Positions 1 through 9,511 are shown, numbered from the stretch's first letter. The stretch: DNA of 64,000 nt from JAEVLT01 sp050496765 (GCF_050496765.1 NZ_JBNWEO010000009.1:100310-164309); one strand, 5' to 3'. Translations and numbers: made by a program. Notes: a model not told the origin generated them from the letters alone.

Positions 1-204
1 TAAGATCAAACCTATAAAGATCAGTTATTGGTTGTAAATAAAATATTGCATTTCTTGAATTATTGGAACAGATCCAAGTTTTAAAACGACTAGGCTTTTT
101 CCTAGACTGACTGTAAAAGAAAAAAGAAAACAGCTTATTTAAAAAGGATATTTGGAAAAGGAATTCTGAGTTAATGAATGCTACAGTTGGGATTTTCTGC
201 GCTT

Positions 205-615
205 TTAACTAAGAGCGGCATGGGGATCCATATATGGTTCCCATGCCTTCGGATAAAACCGCGTGGACACAAATATCCTATTGCCTAGGTCCCAGAGCAT
301 AATCGCAACGCCAATGAGACATATTGTTGTACCGATCCAATCATATAAATCAGGCCGATTTTTATCTACTATCCACCCCCAAAGAACCGCTAAAATAATA
401 AAAACTCCTCCATAAGCGGCATAAATACGGCCAAAAGAAGGAAAGGTTTGCAAAGTCGGAATAATTCCATAGATAATAAGAATAAGTGCTCCAAGAATTC
501 CATACCAATAAGACTTTTCTTCACGCAGCCAGAGCCAAATCAAATAGCCGCCGCCAATTTCTGCGAATCCAGCTAATACAAAAAGACCAATGGATTTTAG
601 CAAAATGATCACCAC
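205..615 (-). CDS. YnfA-family (UPF0060) small membrane protein
   Basis: A 136-residue, very hydrophobic protein with about four membrane segments. The order of features fits the YnfA/UPF0060 family: N-terminal helix with the AEIGGGYLIWLW motif, the PTLQTFPSFGRIYAAYGGVFI core, then the DWIGTTICLIG helix. Family members are usually about 110 residues; this one has a charged C-terminal tail of roughly 25 residues beyond the last helix (RFYPKAWEPYMDPH). The family is related to small multidrug resistance transporters, but its substrate is not settled. It lies divergent from merR. Confidence 0.8.
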   Translation of the reverse strand: MVIILLKSIGLFVLAGFAEIGGGYLIWLWLREEKSYWYGILGALILIIYGIIPTLQTFPSFGRIYAAYGGVFIILAVLWGWIVDKNRPDLYDWIGTTICLIGVAIMLWDLGNRIFVSTRFYPKAWEPYMDPHAALS

Positions 616-717
616 TTTTTAGTTGTTCTTATGCTATTATAAACAATATTTATAATCTTTGTATAAAACTAGGTATTCAGTGTGCGTTGACTGACCAGTT
701 AAAATACCAATTATTAC

Positions 718-749
718 TTGACCATGTACTATAGTACATGGTTTATTAT
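718..749 (+). promoter_or_regulatory. MerR-type mer operator/promoter
   Basis: The -35 element TTGACC (718-723) is separated by 19-20 bp from an AT-rich -10 (TTATTA/TATTAT, 743-749). The over-long spacer holds a perfect dyad, CCATGTACTATAGTACATGG (722-741). A 19-20 bp spacer with a centred dyad is the hallmark of MerR-activated promoters, in which bound MerR untwists the spacer when Hg(II) binds. Confidence 0.85.
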
Positions 750-766
750 TTTTTTGAGGTGATGAA

Positions 767-1165
767 ATGACCTATCGAATTAGTGAATTTGCAGTTAAGT
801 GTGGTGTTAAAAAAGAGACAATTCGCTTTTATGAAAAAAAACATTTAGTAAGTCCGGTAGAATATAGCCAATCAGGTTATCGACTGTACAGTCCAGAGAG
901 TGTAAAACGTGTTCGCTTCATAAAACAACTCCAGAATCTAGGTTTTTCGCTTAATGAAATTCATAAATTGTTGGGTGTTGTGGATCGAGATGAAGTAAGG
1001 TGTTCAGATATGTACAATTTTGTTTCGCGAAAATCCTTTGATGTGCAAAAACAAATAACAGAATTGCAAAAAGTTCAAAAGATGTTAGAAAAATTAAAAG
1101 CATGCTGTCCAAATGAGGAAAACCTATTTTCCTGCCCCATTATTGAAACATTGTTTGAAAGTTAA
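767..1165 (+). CDS. merR: Hg(II)-responsive transcriptional regulator MerR
   Basis: A 132-residue MerR-family regulator: N-terminal winged helix-turn-helix (residues 1-70), then a long dimerisation helix and a metal-binding tail. The three cysteines expected of mercury-sensing MerR are present at C79, C114 and C123, with an extra adjacent C113. This matches the Bacillus MerR spacing. It should bind the dyad at 722-741 and activate its own operon (merR, small transporter, merA). The ribosome site GAGGTGATGAA precedes the ATG. Confidence 0.93.
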   Translation: MTYRISEFAVKCGVKKETIRFYEKKHLVSPVEYSQSGYRLYSPESVKRVRFIKQLQNLGFSLNEIHKLLGVVDRDEVRCSDMYNFVSRKSFDVQKQITELQKVQKMLEKLKACCPNEENLFSCPIIETLFES

Positions 1166-1192
1166 TGTTCATTTTACGAGGAAGTGTAGGAT

Positions 1193-1453
1193 TTGAGGAA
1201 AAGGAAATATAAAAAATCTAATTCTAAAGGTGATTTGTTGTTTTTTGGCATCCCTGCATTATTTGCTTTTTGCTGTGGTCTACCGTTTCTTTTAATAGCA
1301 CTCGGGTTGACTTCTATTGGTACTTTTTTAATTGGCAAAGAGATATGGGAATTTGGAGTTATTTTGTTACTCATTGGATTAATAATGTTCGTAAAACACA
1401 TGATATCTAGAAAAAACAACCAAGGAGACTGTTGTGAGGGGGAGGTGAAGTGA
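1193..1453 (+). CDS. MerF/MerT-like small mercury transport membrane protein
   Basis: An 86-residue protein starting at TTG, with two predicted membrane helices (about residues 16-40 and 52-70). A vicinal cysteine pair lies in helix 1 (FCCGLPF) and a second pair near the C terminus (GDCCEG). Two vicinal Cys pairs on a two-helix scaffold are typical of MerF-type Hg(II) importers. It sits between merR and merA in the same operon. The name is inferred from layout and cysteines; strong similarity to a named family was not checked. Confidence 0.6.
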   Translation: MRKRKYKKSNSKGDLLFFGIPALFAFCCGLPFLLIALGLTSIGTFLIGKEIWEFGVILLLIGLIMFVKHMISRKNNQGDCCEGEVK

Positions 1454-1456
1454 ATT

Positions 1457-1534
1457 ATGGGCATAAGGATTACGGAAAAGGACGATCCATTTTTTATTGG
1501 ATTAAGCTACGAAACCAGTTCAAATACTAAATAA
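1457..1534 (+). CDS. 25-residue ORF in the mer operon, unknown
   Basis: A short ORF (MGIRITEKDDPFFIGLSYET, then SSNTK) with a very good ribosome site, GGAGGTGA, 9 nt before its ATG. It starts 4 nt after the stop of the upstream transporter gene and ends 28 nt before merA. It may be a real small protein, a truncated remnant of another mer transport gene, or a translational bridge to merA. No recognised domain. Confidence 0.35.
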   Translation: MGIRITEKDDPFFIGLSYETSSNTK

Positions 1535-1562
1535 AGTTTTAAAAGTGAAGGAGGAAGTAAAA

Positions 1563-3209
1563 ATGATCAAAAAAATTAATTTAAAGGTAAGTGGGATGAC
1601 TTGTTCAGGATGTGAAGAGCATGTGGAAACCGCACTAACCAATATTGGAATAAAAAAAAGCGATGCGAGTTTTCGCCTTGGTCAAGTACAATTTGAATTA
1701 CCAGAAGATGTAACTATTGAAGATGTGAGAGAAGCCATTCGTGGAGCAAAATATGTTCCTGAAGGTATTGAAGAAATGACATCTGTTCAAGAAAAAGTGG
1801 ATTTAGGAAATGAAGGAGATTATGATTTTATCATTATTGGTTCTGGAGGCGCTGCTTTTTCAGCTGCTATTAAAGCCGTCGATTATGGAGCAAAAGTGGC
1901 AATGGTGGAACGTGGAACAGTTGGAGGAACATGTGTCAATATTGGCTGTGTGCCATCCAAAACACTTCTTCGAGCTGGAGAAATCCGTCATTTAGCCAAT
2001 GGTAATCCTTTTATAGGATTACAAACTTCTGCTGGGAAAGTTGAATTAGCATCTTTGGTGAAACAAAAAAATGATTTAGTAAGTGAACTTCGAAAGAAAA
2101 AATATAGTGACCTAGTCGATGAATACGGCTTGGACTTAATCGAAGGTGAAGCGACATTTATTGATGAAAAAACGATTAAAGTGAAGGGTCAAATGCTTTC
2201 GGCAAGAAAGTTTTTGATTGCAACTGGAGCTTCCCCATCTCTTCCACCGATTCCAGGCCTTGAAGATGTCGAGTATTTAACAAGTACAACTCTACTTGAA
2301 GTAAAGAAGCTTCCAAAAAGATTAACAGTTATTGGTGCAGGTTATATAGGAATGGAGCTTGGCCAACTGTTTCATCATTTAGGTTCAGAAGTCACATTAA
2401 TGCAAAGAAGTGAGCGACTTTTCAAAGAATACGATCCGGAGATTTCAGATGCGATTGAAAAAGCTTTAATTGAGCAGGGGATTAATCTTGTCAAAGGTGC
2501 TTCGTTTGACCGAGTGGAGCAAAAAGGTGAAAGTAAAAGGGTTTTTGTTACTGTAGATGGAAGGAAAAAAGTGATTGAATCCGATCAGCTGCTTATAGCA
2601 ACGGGAAGAACACCTAATACTGAATCCTTAAATTTAAGTTCAGCAGGTGTAGAGGTTGGAAAACAGAGTGAAATAAAGATAAATGAATATGCTCAAACAA
2701 GCAATGAACGGATTTACGCGGCAGGAGACGTTACCTTAGGACCCCAATTTGTATATATTGCAGCGTATGAAGGAGGGCTTGTGGCAGATAATGCGATTGG
2801 AGGATTAAAGAAAAGATTGGATCTCTCAGCTGTTCCGGGTGTCACATTTACAAATCCTTCTGTTGCAACGGTTGGATTGACTGAAAAGCAAGCAAAGGAA
2901 AAGGGTTATGATGTTAAAACATCCGTTTTGCCTTTGGAAGCTGTTCCTAGAGCACTTGTTAATCGGGAGACAACAGGTGTATTTAAGTTAGTTGCAGATG
3001 CGCAGACTTTAAAAGTATTAGGAGTTCATATTGTGGCTGAAAATGCGGGGGATGTTATTTATGCCGCAACATTAGCTGTTAAATTCGGACTAACCATAGA
3101 AGATCTAAAAGAAAGCCTCGCTCCTTATTTAACAATGGCGGAAGGGATAAAATTAGCTGCCTTAACCTTTGATAAAGATGTTTCAAAATTATCGTGTTGT
3201 GCAGGGTAA
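1563..3209 (+). CDS. merA: mercuric reductase MerA
   Basis: A 548-residue NADPH-dependent flavoprotein that reduces Hg(II) to volatile Hg(0). It has one N-terminal heavy-metal-associated domain (GMTCSGCEEH, about residues 11-20), an FAD-binding fold (IIGSGGAAFSAAIKA), the redox disulfide GGTCVNIGCVPSK, an NADPH-binding GAGYIGMELG, and the C-terminal substrate-binding SCCAG. The ATG at 1563 is preferred over the in-frame GTG at 1545 because GGAGG (1550-1554) is correctly spaced for it. Last gene of the mer operon; no merB is seen. Confidence 0.95.
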   Translation: MIKKINLKVSGMTCSGCEEHVETALTNIGIKKSDASFRLGQVQFELPEDVTIEDVREAIRGAKYVPEGIEEMTSVQEKVDLGNEGDYDFIIIGSGGAAFSAAIKAVDYGAKVAMVERGTVGGTCVNIGCVPSKTLLRAGEIRHLANGNPFIGLQTSAGKVELASLVKQKNDLVSELRKKKYSDLVDEYGLDLIEGEATFIDEKTIKVKGQMLSARKFLIATGASPSLPPIPGLEDVEYLTSTTLLEVKKLPKRLTVIGAGYIGMELGQLFHHLGSEVTLMQRSERLFKEYDPEISDAIEKALIEQGINLVKGASFDRVEQKGESKRVFVTVDGRKKVIESDQLLIATGRTPNTESLNLSSAGVEVGKQSEIKINEYAQTSNERIYAAGDVTLGPQFVYIAAYEGGLVADNAIGGLKKRLDLSAVPGVTFTNPSVATVGLTEKQAKEKGYDVKTSVLPLEAVPRALVNRETTGVFKLVADAQTLKVLGVHIVAENAGDVIYAATLAVKFGLTIEDLKESLAPYLTMAEGIKLAALTFDKDVSKLSCCAG

Positions 3210-3214
3210 GGATG

Positions 3215-3249
3215 AAGGGACATGTACTTTGTCCCTTCGCTTTTTTTTT
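3215..3249 (+). terminator. mer operon terminator
   Basis: Inverted repeat AAGGGACA / TGTCCCTT (3215-3222 and 3230-3237) followed by a run of nine T. Confidence 0.85.
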
Positions 3250-3329
3250 CCTTCGCTTATCTTAACGGAATCATTGAAATCCAAAATTTAATTTAAATCA
3301 CTAGTATTGTATTAATTTAAATTTACTAT

Positions 3330-4934
3330 CTCAAGTTTCGGACACGATAAATAAACCTCAACACTTGGTATTAAAGGGATAGTACCAATTATATTATCGA
3401 GCTACGCTTGTATTAAGCAACGGCTTTTGCAAATAGTCAGGTAACTTGTTGAAAAACCGATCAAAAAATTCGTTGATTTGTTCGTCAGTTAGAAGGTATT
3501 CTTCTGCCATCGTGGAACCTACTAGTTCTAATATGGTCATCAATGCCTGCGTAAAACGAATATCTTCCATCTCATCACAGCACATATAGAAAAGTTGTCC
3601 AATGGTTCGAGGATCCTCTTCTTCCCGTACACTGAGTGACAACATCATATAACGCAGGAAAACGATGGTTGTATGCGCAGTCATAGAATCATAGCTGCGG
3701 CATTGGAATTCCTTTGCCAAACGCAAATTGGATTTGACCACCTTGAAAAAGCACTCGATTTCCCAGCGCTTGCCATAGATTCTTACCGCATCTTCTTCCG
3801 TATGTTCAAGGTTGGTTGTTAAAAGGGCAAGCCACTTTTTGGAACGGTTGCGATCACGAACAAATACAATTCGTGCCTGAATCTCATTACCGTTTTCGTC
3901 TTCATGACCAAGACCGACAACAATGTTTGCGAGGATTTTGGCTCGCCCACGTTTCTTGTGAACCTTCTTGTAAAGCTGGTTCAATGTGTAAGACTCCCCT
4001 TCATAGGTGTAGTGAATTTTTGGTGAGCGTTTGACCATGCAAACTGCATGCAGTGAGTAGTTTTTTACGATTTTTGATAGGATTGCTGGATAGGCGAACC
4101 AACTGTCAAAAAGAACCGTTTTCGCACCAAGTTTACTTGGATTGATGGAATCAAGAAGATCGAACATCGTCTCAGTGCTCTTTTTCGTAGCCTCTAGACG
4201 TCTACGGTAGCCAACCGTGCGCTTATCGATATTTGAATCGATTTCCTGGTAACGGTTTTTATCATTTTTTGAACTCAACAATGAAAAAGCAAGCGGCATA
4301 AAAGAAGCACCATCTGCCCAGCCAAGCGTAAGCATACGGAATCCTTTGAAATACCTCCCAGTTGTGTGGTCCTTCACCTTGGCGAGCAATTCAACTGCTT
4401 TACTGCGATTGCGACTGAACAGAGAGTCATCAAATATGAGAACCCGATCGCGATTGTCAGAAGTTAACGGGAGTAGGAATTTCGCAACAAGGTACGAGCC
4501 AACGCTGGCTAGAAATTTACGCCAGTTGTATGTAGGATTTTTCAAGAGCTCATAGACAGTATCTTTTTCAAAATCCTTTGGAACACGGTCTGATTCAAGA
4601 GCTCTAGAAAAATTCATTCCATGAAGAACAAGTGCGAAAATAAATTGCACGATTTGACGCGGTGTAACCCCCTTTTCCTTGCGAATATTGGCTTGATGCA
4701 GGAAGGTTCCAATCTTTGCTTGTGTAAAAAACTGCAACATACGAGAATTAGGTTTTTCATTTCCATTAGAATTTGGTAAAATAGTAGCCATAGAAAACAT
4801 CCTTTCTTTGCGTTGGTTGGTTACCTACATTTTACCAAAGAATAGGGTGTTTTTTATGTTTTTTGAATTTATAATTTCGTTTATTTGTTTATATATCAAG
4901 GGTTTGAGTATGTTTTTTTACTCCGAAACTTGAG
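3330..4934 (-). mobile_element. Complete IS4-type insertion sequence (1605 bp), nested
   Basis: Terminal inverted repeats CTCAAGTTTCGGA (3330-3342) and its complement TCCGAAACTTGAG (4922-4934). A 7-bp target duplication TTACTAT flanks it (3323-3329 and 4935-4941). It carries one intact transposase on the minus strand. It landed 31 bp inside the left end of the outer IS4-type element, so it is the younger insertion. Confidence 0.85.
3394..4800 (-). CDS. IS4-family DDE transposase
   Basis: A 468-residue transposase. The DDE triad is visible as D in LIFDDSLFSRNRS (about residue 143), D in VLFDSWFAYP (about 234), and E in the YGKRWEIECFFKVVK motif (about 349), the Y-(2)-R-(3)-E-(6)-K signature of the IS4 group. 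The reading frame is intact and the flanking inverted repeats are conserved, so the element may still be active. Confidence 0.9.
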   Translation of the reverse strand: MFSMATILPNSNGNEKPNSRMLQFFTQAKIGTFLHQANIRKEKGVTPRQIVQFIFALVLHGMNFSRALESDRVPKDFEKDTVYELLKNPTYNWRKFLASVGSYLVAKFLLPLTSDNRDRVLIFDDSLFSRNRSKAVELLAKVKDHTTGRYFKGFRMLTLGWADGASFMPLAFSLLSSKNDKNRYQEIDSNIDKRTVGYRRRLEATKKSTETMFDLLDSINPSKLGAKTVLFDSWFAYPAILSKIVKNYSLHAVCMVKRSPKIHYTYEGESYTLNQLYKKVHKKRGRAKILANIVVGLGHEDENGNEIQARIVFVRDRNRSKKWLALLTTNLEHTEEDAVRIYGKRWEIECFFKVVKSNLRLAKEFQCRSYDSMTAHTTIVFLRYMMLSLSVREEEDPRTIGQLFYMCCDEMEDIRFTQALMTILELVGSTMAEEYLLTDEQINEFFDRFFNKLPDYLQKPLLNTSVAR

Positions 4935-5050
4935 TTACTATTAAAAACATTTCAAATGTTCAATTTTGTTATTTCAAGCAAAGAAAAAGTCCTTTATAAT
5001 GGATTAGCCAGGTGGTAACCCGTCCAAATCCACTAAAAAAGGACTCAAGC

Positions 5051-6150
5051 ATGGACAAGATTACACGAAAAACTTCATTTGGACAATGGTTTTCACCAAT
5101 AAATCTTCAATTATTTGAAGAACAGGTGAAAACAATGAAATTAGATTACTATACGAAAAAATTAACGACGGAGTCGTTCCTAAAATTACTGCTCTTTGCT
5201 CAATTAGAAGAAGTCGAAAGCCTTCACGCGCTTGGTGATTGTCTTTTCGATGACCATCTGCAAAAGGAAATTGACCTTGATTCTATTAGTATTGCTCAGT
5301 GGGCTTGAATCCAGATCTTTTCCAAAGGCTTTTTCTTGATTTAGTGTCACAAATTCATGTCAAAACGCATTACACGAAACTTGTAATGCCATTAAAAATC
5401 ATCGATTCAAGCACATTGCCACTCAATTTGACGAATCATAAGTGGGCAGAATTCCGCAAAACAAAAGCTGGGGTGAAGTTACATTTGCGCCTTGTGTTTA
5501 TGGAAAGCGGAACCTCTTACCCTGAAAAAGCCGTTATAACAACGGCAAAAGAACATGACCGTGGACAGCTTGAAATCATGGTAGATGACAAAGAGTGCAT
5601 GTATGTGTTCGACCGCGGTTACTTAGATTACGAACGTTTTGACCGCATGACTGACGAGGGCTTCTTTTTTCTTTCAAGGTTACGGAAAAACGCTGTTATT
5701 CGGGAAGTATACAACTTTAAACTACCAGAACATTCTTCTGTCTTATCGGACCAAATGGTCCTGATTGGAACAACACAGAACCGTGCTGAAAATTATTTTC
5801 GTCTAATCAAGGTCTTGGATACTAAAGGGAATGTACTCCATTTAATCACAAATCGTTTTGATTTGAGTGCCGAGGAAATCTCAGAAATGTACAAATCACG
5901 CTGGTCCATTGAATTGTTCTTTAAATGGATCAAACAACATCTCAGCATCAAAAAGTTCTACGGACAGAGTGAATGGGCAATTCAAAACCAAGTATTCATA
6001 GCGCTTATTGTTTTTTGTCTACATGTTCTTGTGCAAATTGAAACAAAAAGCAAACGAAAAACCTTACAAATTAGCCGTTATTTAAGGGCCGCCATATGGA
6101 AACCAGCACATATCTGGCTTAGAAAGATTGAAGGTAAAGCCATTCCTTAA
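5051..6150 (+). pseudogene. IS4-family transposase, frameshifted
   Basis: Two overlapping reading frames encode one transposase. The N-terminal part (MDKITRKTSFGQWFSP to DSISIAQW, 5051-5308) runs out of frame near 5300; the rest continues from GLNPDLFQRLFLDL to 6150. It includes D in KIIDSST, D in YVFDRGYLDY, and the YKSRWSIELFFKWIKQH signature. Related transposases have a few more residues at the join, so a short deletion probably shifted the frame. The product is likely inactive unless programmed frameshifting occurs, for which no slippery motif was seen. Confidence 0.8.
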
Positions 6151-6509
6151 TAAACAAATCGTCGTTGTCGCACATGTCTAATTGTAAATAAATTTCCAAA
6201 TGGATGGAACCACCTTTAACTAGGTATTTAACTTTTTGGCTCTAAATGGGTGAAATGATTAAACTGAAAATTCTAACACTATTTATACAACACTAGTGAA
6301 TTTAAATGCGAAATTAAAACAGCCCTCGAAAGAATTCCGCCTTCACCAAAACCGAGCTTTCAAGTTGTACATATATAAACTTTCACTGGTTCTTTCCTTC
6401 CCTTCCAAAAAAAACATTCGGCAAGATTGTTCACGAATTTGTCACACAGTGAACCTGTCCTTTTCGCCCGCTCATCCATATGTAGAGGGTAGAAGGATGG
6501 TGCATTTAC

Positions 6510-7334
6510 ATGAATATTAAATCTGGCAAAAATGATCAATTTGAATCCTATTCACAATTTCAGACATTGAACGAATTTAATTGCCATTTTGAAATGTGGC
6601 TGGCTGAGAAAAAACAGGAGTTTTCCAAGGGAGAATTGATCGGGCTGAAACGGCTGGCTCGTTTTTCAGCAAAAATTCCTGGAGTCGCAAATGCCAAAAT
6701 TGGTACGATCTTAAAAGCGATTCATGAAGAATACCACAACAGCGGCATTTCCCGCTCCACTTTTAAGCGGATGGTGCAAAAATCGATCCATTTCGGCATC
6801 CTAACCGTGTACGAAACTGAGCGAAAAAACGGCTCGCAATCGAGTAATTTGTACATTTTCAATCGCTTTCCTTCAAATGAACCACCAAAGGCAGAAAAAA
6901 TGGACCACCATAAGGAAACCAGTAATCTTTCTGAAACTAACAATCAAAAGATAACTAAACGTCAACAAGAACCGGCTGAATTGAACCACAGCTTTGTCAG
7001 TGACCGCATACCGCAGCCTTTTGTTCAACTTGCAAAATACTTTTTCCCTGAAGCCAAAACAATCGAAGACATGTGGCATATGGTAAAAATCGCCGCTTAT
7101 CGCAACAACAGCGAAACACAAACGGATCAGATACTTGATATTGCCATCCATTCCTTTCAGCAGCTGATCCGGAAAATGAAGTTCACCCATGCCGTCAAAA
7201 AACCGGTTGCCTATTTTTACGGAATTCTGAACAACCAGTTTGAGAGAGCTTATTACGAAGATTTATATGAAACCGGCTTTGGAGCGGGCTGTGGGGAATT
7301 GACATTTTCCTGGGTTCCAGGTTCCTCTTTTTAA
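6510..7334 (+). CDS. Helix-turn-helix protein of unknown function
   Basis: A 274-residue soluble protein. Residues about 30-115 look like a winged-helix DNA-binding region (FSKGELIGLKRLARFSAK, then SGISRSTFKRMVQKSIHFGI, with a recognition-helix-like SRSTFKRMVQ). A polar linker (120-165) and a second helical domain follow (FVQLAKYFFPEAKTIEDMW to the C terminus). It resembles Bacillaceae proteins annotated only as HTH-domain or replication-like proteins; no precise family is claimed. The nested IS pair ends about 210 bp upstream and may have displaced its original promoter. Confidence 0.6.
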   Translation: MNIKSGKNDQFESYSQFQTLNEFNCHFEMWLAEKKQEFSKGELIGLKRLARFSAKIPGVANAKIGTILKAIHEEYHNSGISRSTFKRMVQKSIHFGILTVYETERKNGSQSSNLYIFNRFPSNEPPKAEKMDHHKETSNLSETNNQKITKRQQEPAELNHSFVSDRIPQPFVQLAKYFFPEAKTIEDMWHMVKIAAYRNNSETQTDQILDIAIHSFQQLIRKMKFTHAVKKPVAYFYGILNNQFERAYYEDLYETGFGAGCGELTFSWVPGSSF

Positions 7335-7791
7335 AATGTCGATCATGATGGACATTGGATATGTGTGTTCATTTTAGTTGGGGGTTCCCTTTAATTTGGT
7401 GGGACAAGGTCCCTGTCCACTTGTCCCCTGTCAGGGAAAAGCTGATTAAATTTAGAAATTCAAAATTTACACCTGAAGAAACTCTTGATTTTATTTCTCA
7501 ACTTGCATTAGAAACAGAGATACAAGGCAAAAACGAATTTCCTCTTTATTTTTGTAAAAGAGGAAATTCGTTTTTTATTTGTCGCCTGTATATTACGAAT
7601 ACATCAGGTCTTTCATAGTTAGAGATTTCTCCCCACTGAATTATTCCGGAAACACTTATTTTCATTTTGGGCTCTCATTTGTTTTGGTTAAAATTGCAAA
7701 CATACGTTCTATAATATATAATAAAAAAGTAGACAATAATAGAACGAAGCTTCATTAAAAAAACATACATAAACAGGAGTGATAATACATT
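7335..7791. other. 457-bp intergenic stretch with possible gene remnant
   Basis: It contains a GGGACAAG/CTTGTCCC inverted repeat near 7403-7427, of a kind scattered in Bacillaceae. A short open stretch at about 7439-7545 (KLIKFRNSKFTPEETLDF, then ISQLALETEI) could be the C-terminal relic of a lost gene. A strong hairpin terminator follows at 7531-7577. No complete gene was recognised. Confidence 0.3.
7531..7577 (+). terminator. Rho-independent terminator
   Basis: A perfect 17-bp stem, with AAACGAATTTCCTCTTT (7531-7547) pairing with 7557-7573, ends in a run of T. Confidence 0.8.
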
Positions 7792-8217
7792 ATGGCAGTA
7801 CAAGTAATCCCCTATTTAATGATGAATGGAAATGCCAAAGAAGCCATCGGATTTTACGGAAAGGTCTTAGATGCCCAAGTTCTTTTTCTTCAAACTTTTG
7901 GGGAGATGCCTGAAAATCCCGAATTTCCGTTACCTGCTGAAGCAAAGGATCGAGTGTCGCACGCAACTATCCAAGTAGGTGAATCGGTTATCATGTTTTC
8001 GGACATTTTTCCAGGACAGCCCCACCAAAGCGGCAGTCAAGTAACGATTTGCATTTCCACGACTGACAAAGATAAAGCAAAAAATATATTTGAAGGCTTG
8101 CAGCAGAACGGCCAAATAAGGATGCCGCTGCAGGAAACCTTTTTCAGTCCTGCTTATGGTATTGTCACGGACAAATTCGGGGTTACCTTCCAGATTCATA
8201 CAGAAGAAGATAAATAA
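7792..8217 (+). CDS. VOC-family protein (PhnB/YjdN-like)
   Basis: A 141-residue single-gene-unit glyoxalase/bleomycin-resistance-fold protein. The start MAVQVIPYLMMNGNAKEAIG and end YGIVTDKFGVTFQIH are typical of the PhnB/YjdN branch of the vicinal-oxygen-chelate superfamily, which has lost most of the glyoxalase metal ligands. Enzyme activity is unknown; often annotated as glyoxalase-like. Stands alone, with a promoter-like AT-rich upstream region. Confidence 0.8.
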   Translation: MAVQVIPYLMMNGNAKEAIGFYGKVLDAQVLFLQTFGEMPENPEFPLPAEAKDRVSHATIQVGESVIMFSDIFPGQPHQSGSQVTICISTTDKDKAKNIFEGLQQNGQIRMPLQETFFSPAYGIVTDKFGVTFQIHTEEDK

Positions 8218-8350
8218 TGGATTCCGTTCAATTTGCAGCGTCTCAGTGGCTGCGAAGGATCATCTTTCAAAGGAATTGGCCGCTAATTAGTAAATAGAAA
8301 TAGAGATTTTCCCGCTCGAACAGTATAATCAGGGTTGGGAGTTGAGATTC

Positions 8351-9511
8351 ATGAATAAAAAAGATATTGCGAATATACGCAAGCAATTTAAGCTAGATAA
8401 CCATCTGATGAACATCAAAGAAATCTTCAATGTCTATGTTCAAAAAGAATCAGGCGAGATTTACCATCATGTCAGCCAGGCATTTCAAATGCTGGAACAG
8501 GAAGCACAAGAACTATTTTTGGCAAATTTCAAAAAGGTCTTAACTGGCGCTCTCGATGCCAAACTGTTTGAGCTGAGATTTAAGCGGGATGTGGAAGACA
8601 GCACCCAGATGATCCTTTTTGACGGATTGCAGGCAGCCACAGCGGAAGACTGGAAAGAATACATGCTTGAAATTGTTGCTAAACTGTTTGCCCATACGGT
8701 TTATGAATTCGATACAATGGTGACGTTTATCCGGGGAGAATATCGGAAACCGGTTCGGAAACGGGATTCGGAAGCCGAAGAAGGCGCGGATGACGAGGTA
8801 TATTCCAATCCATTTATCCTTTGCAGCCTGAATAAAACGGATCAGCCAAAAAAAGCTCTGATGTTTGATTATGTAGAGAAAGAATTTAAATCGTACAATG
8901 TCTTTGATCCGATTATTAATTTAGACTCTCCCATGCTGGGCTTTTTGTTTCCTGCGTTTAATGATAATGCTGCCGATGTGAATCATATTCTTTATTGTGC
9001 CGGAAAAGCAAATCAGCCGGATGGAGGTTTTATTGAAGAAATTCTTACTTGTGAAGAAATTATAACGGCTCAGGAAGACAAGGAAAGTTTCGAGCAAATC
9101 TTAAAAGAAGTGATGGGAGATGCAGTACCTGCAAGTGTGATTTCCAATGTCTATGAGGAAATTGATAAACTCGTTCAAGAAAATGAGGAGAATGAAGAAA
9201 GTGAAGCTCCTACATTGGATTATCGGGATGTCGAACGCATCTTAACGGTAAGCGGGATCGAAAATGTAGAACCTGCCAAAGTGGAGCATGCTTTTAAGGC
9301 GGTTGTTGATGACGAAAAACATGAATTCAAAGCAAACAGCTTAATTCCGAAAACGATCAAAATCAAAACAAAAGCGGCCGATGTATCCATCGATCCAAAG
9401 GAATTGAAATATGTAAAATATATTACATACCAAGGAAAACGCTGCCTATTGCTGGAGGTTGATGAAGAGATAGTTTTCGAAGGATTTCGGCTGGAAACGG
9501 AGACACTCTGA
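8351..9511 (+). CDS. DUF4317 domain-containing protein
   Basis: A 386-residue soluble acidic protein. It begins MNKKDIANIRKQFKLDNHLM, and the order of conserved blocks (GEIYHHVSQAFQML, ELFLANFKKVLTG, the acidic linker near residue 280) matches the DUF4317 family found in Firmicutes. Function unknown. The ATG at 8351 is chosen over the upstream TTG at 8342 because the purine-rich GGGAG lies 9 nt before it. Confidence 0.75.
   Translation: MNKKDIANIRKQFKLDNHLMNIKEIFNVYVQKESGEIYHHVSQAFQMLEQEAQELFLANFKKVLTGALDAKLFELRFKRDVEDSTQMILFDGLQAATAEDWKEYMLEIVAKLFAHTVYEFDTMVTFIRGEYRKPVRKRDSEAEEGADDEVYSNPFILCSLNKTDQPKKALMFDYVEKEFKSYNVFDPIINLDSPMLGFLFPAFNDNAADVNHILYCAGKANQPDGGFIEEILTCEEIITAQEDKESFEQILKEVMGDAVPASVISNVYEEIDKLVQENEENEESEAPTLDYRDVERILTVSGIENVEPAKVEHAFKAVVDDEKHEFKANSLIPKTIKIKTKAADVSIDPKELKYVKYITYQGKRCLLLEVDEEIVFEGFRLETETL

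Larger units (their letters stand above)
3299..6298 (+). mobile_element. IS4-family element, interrupted by a second IS
   Basis: The outer ends carry imperfect inverted repeats: CACTAGTATTGTATTAAT at 3299-3316 and the complement of CACTAGTGTTGTATAAAT at 6281-6298. They are bounded by a 9-bp direct repeat AATTTAAAT (3290-3298 and 6299-6307). Removing the nested element at 3330-4934 plus one 7-bp duplication leaves 1388 bp, a normal IS4-family size, holding the split transposase at 5051-6150. Target duplications of 9 or more bp are usual for IS4 elements. The ends were found by eye. Confidence 0.75.

Noticed and set aside
1174..1464. Minus-strand 96-residue ORF in the mer operon
   Set aside because: Antisense shadow of the MerF/MerT-like gene.
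6296..6520. 74-residue ORF right after the outer IS
   Set aside because: It starts inside the IS target duplication, has no ribosome site, and has no recognisable protein pattern; it overlaps the better-supported HTH gene start.
7355..7618. 87-residue ORF
   Set aside because: It runs through an inverted repeat and then a strong terminator hairpin; only a short central part could be a gene relic.
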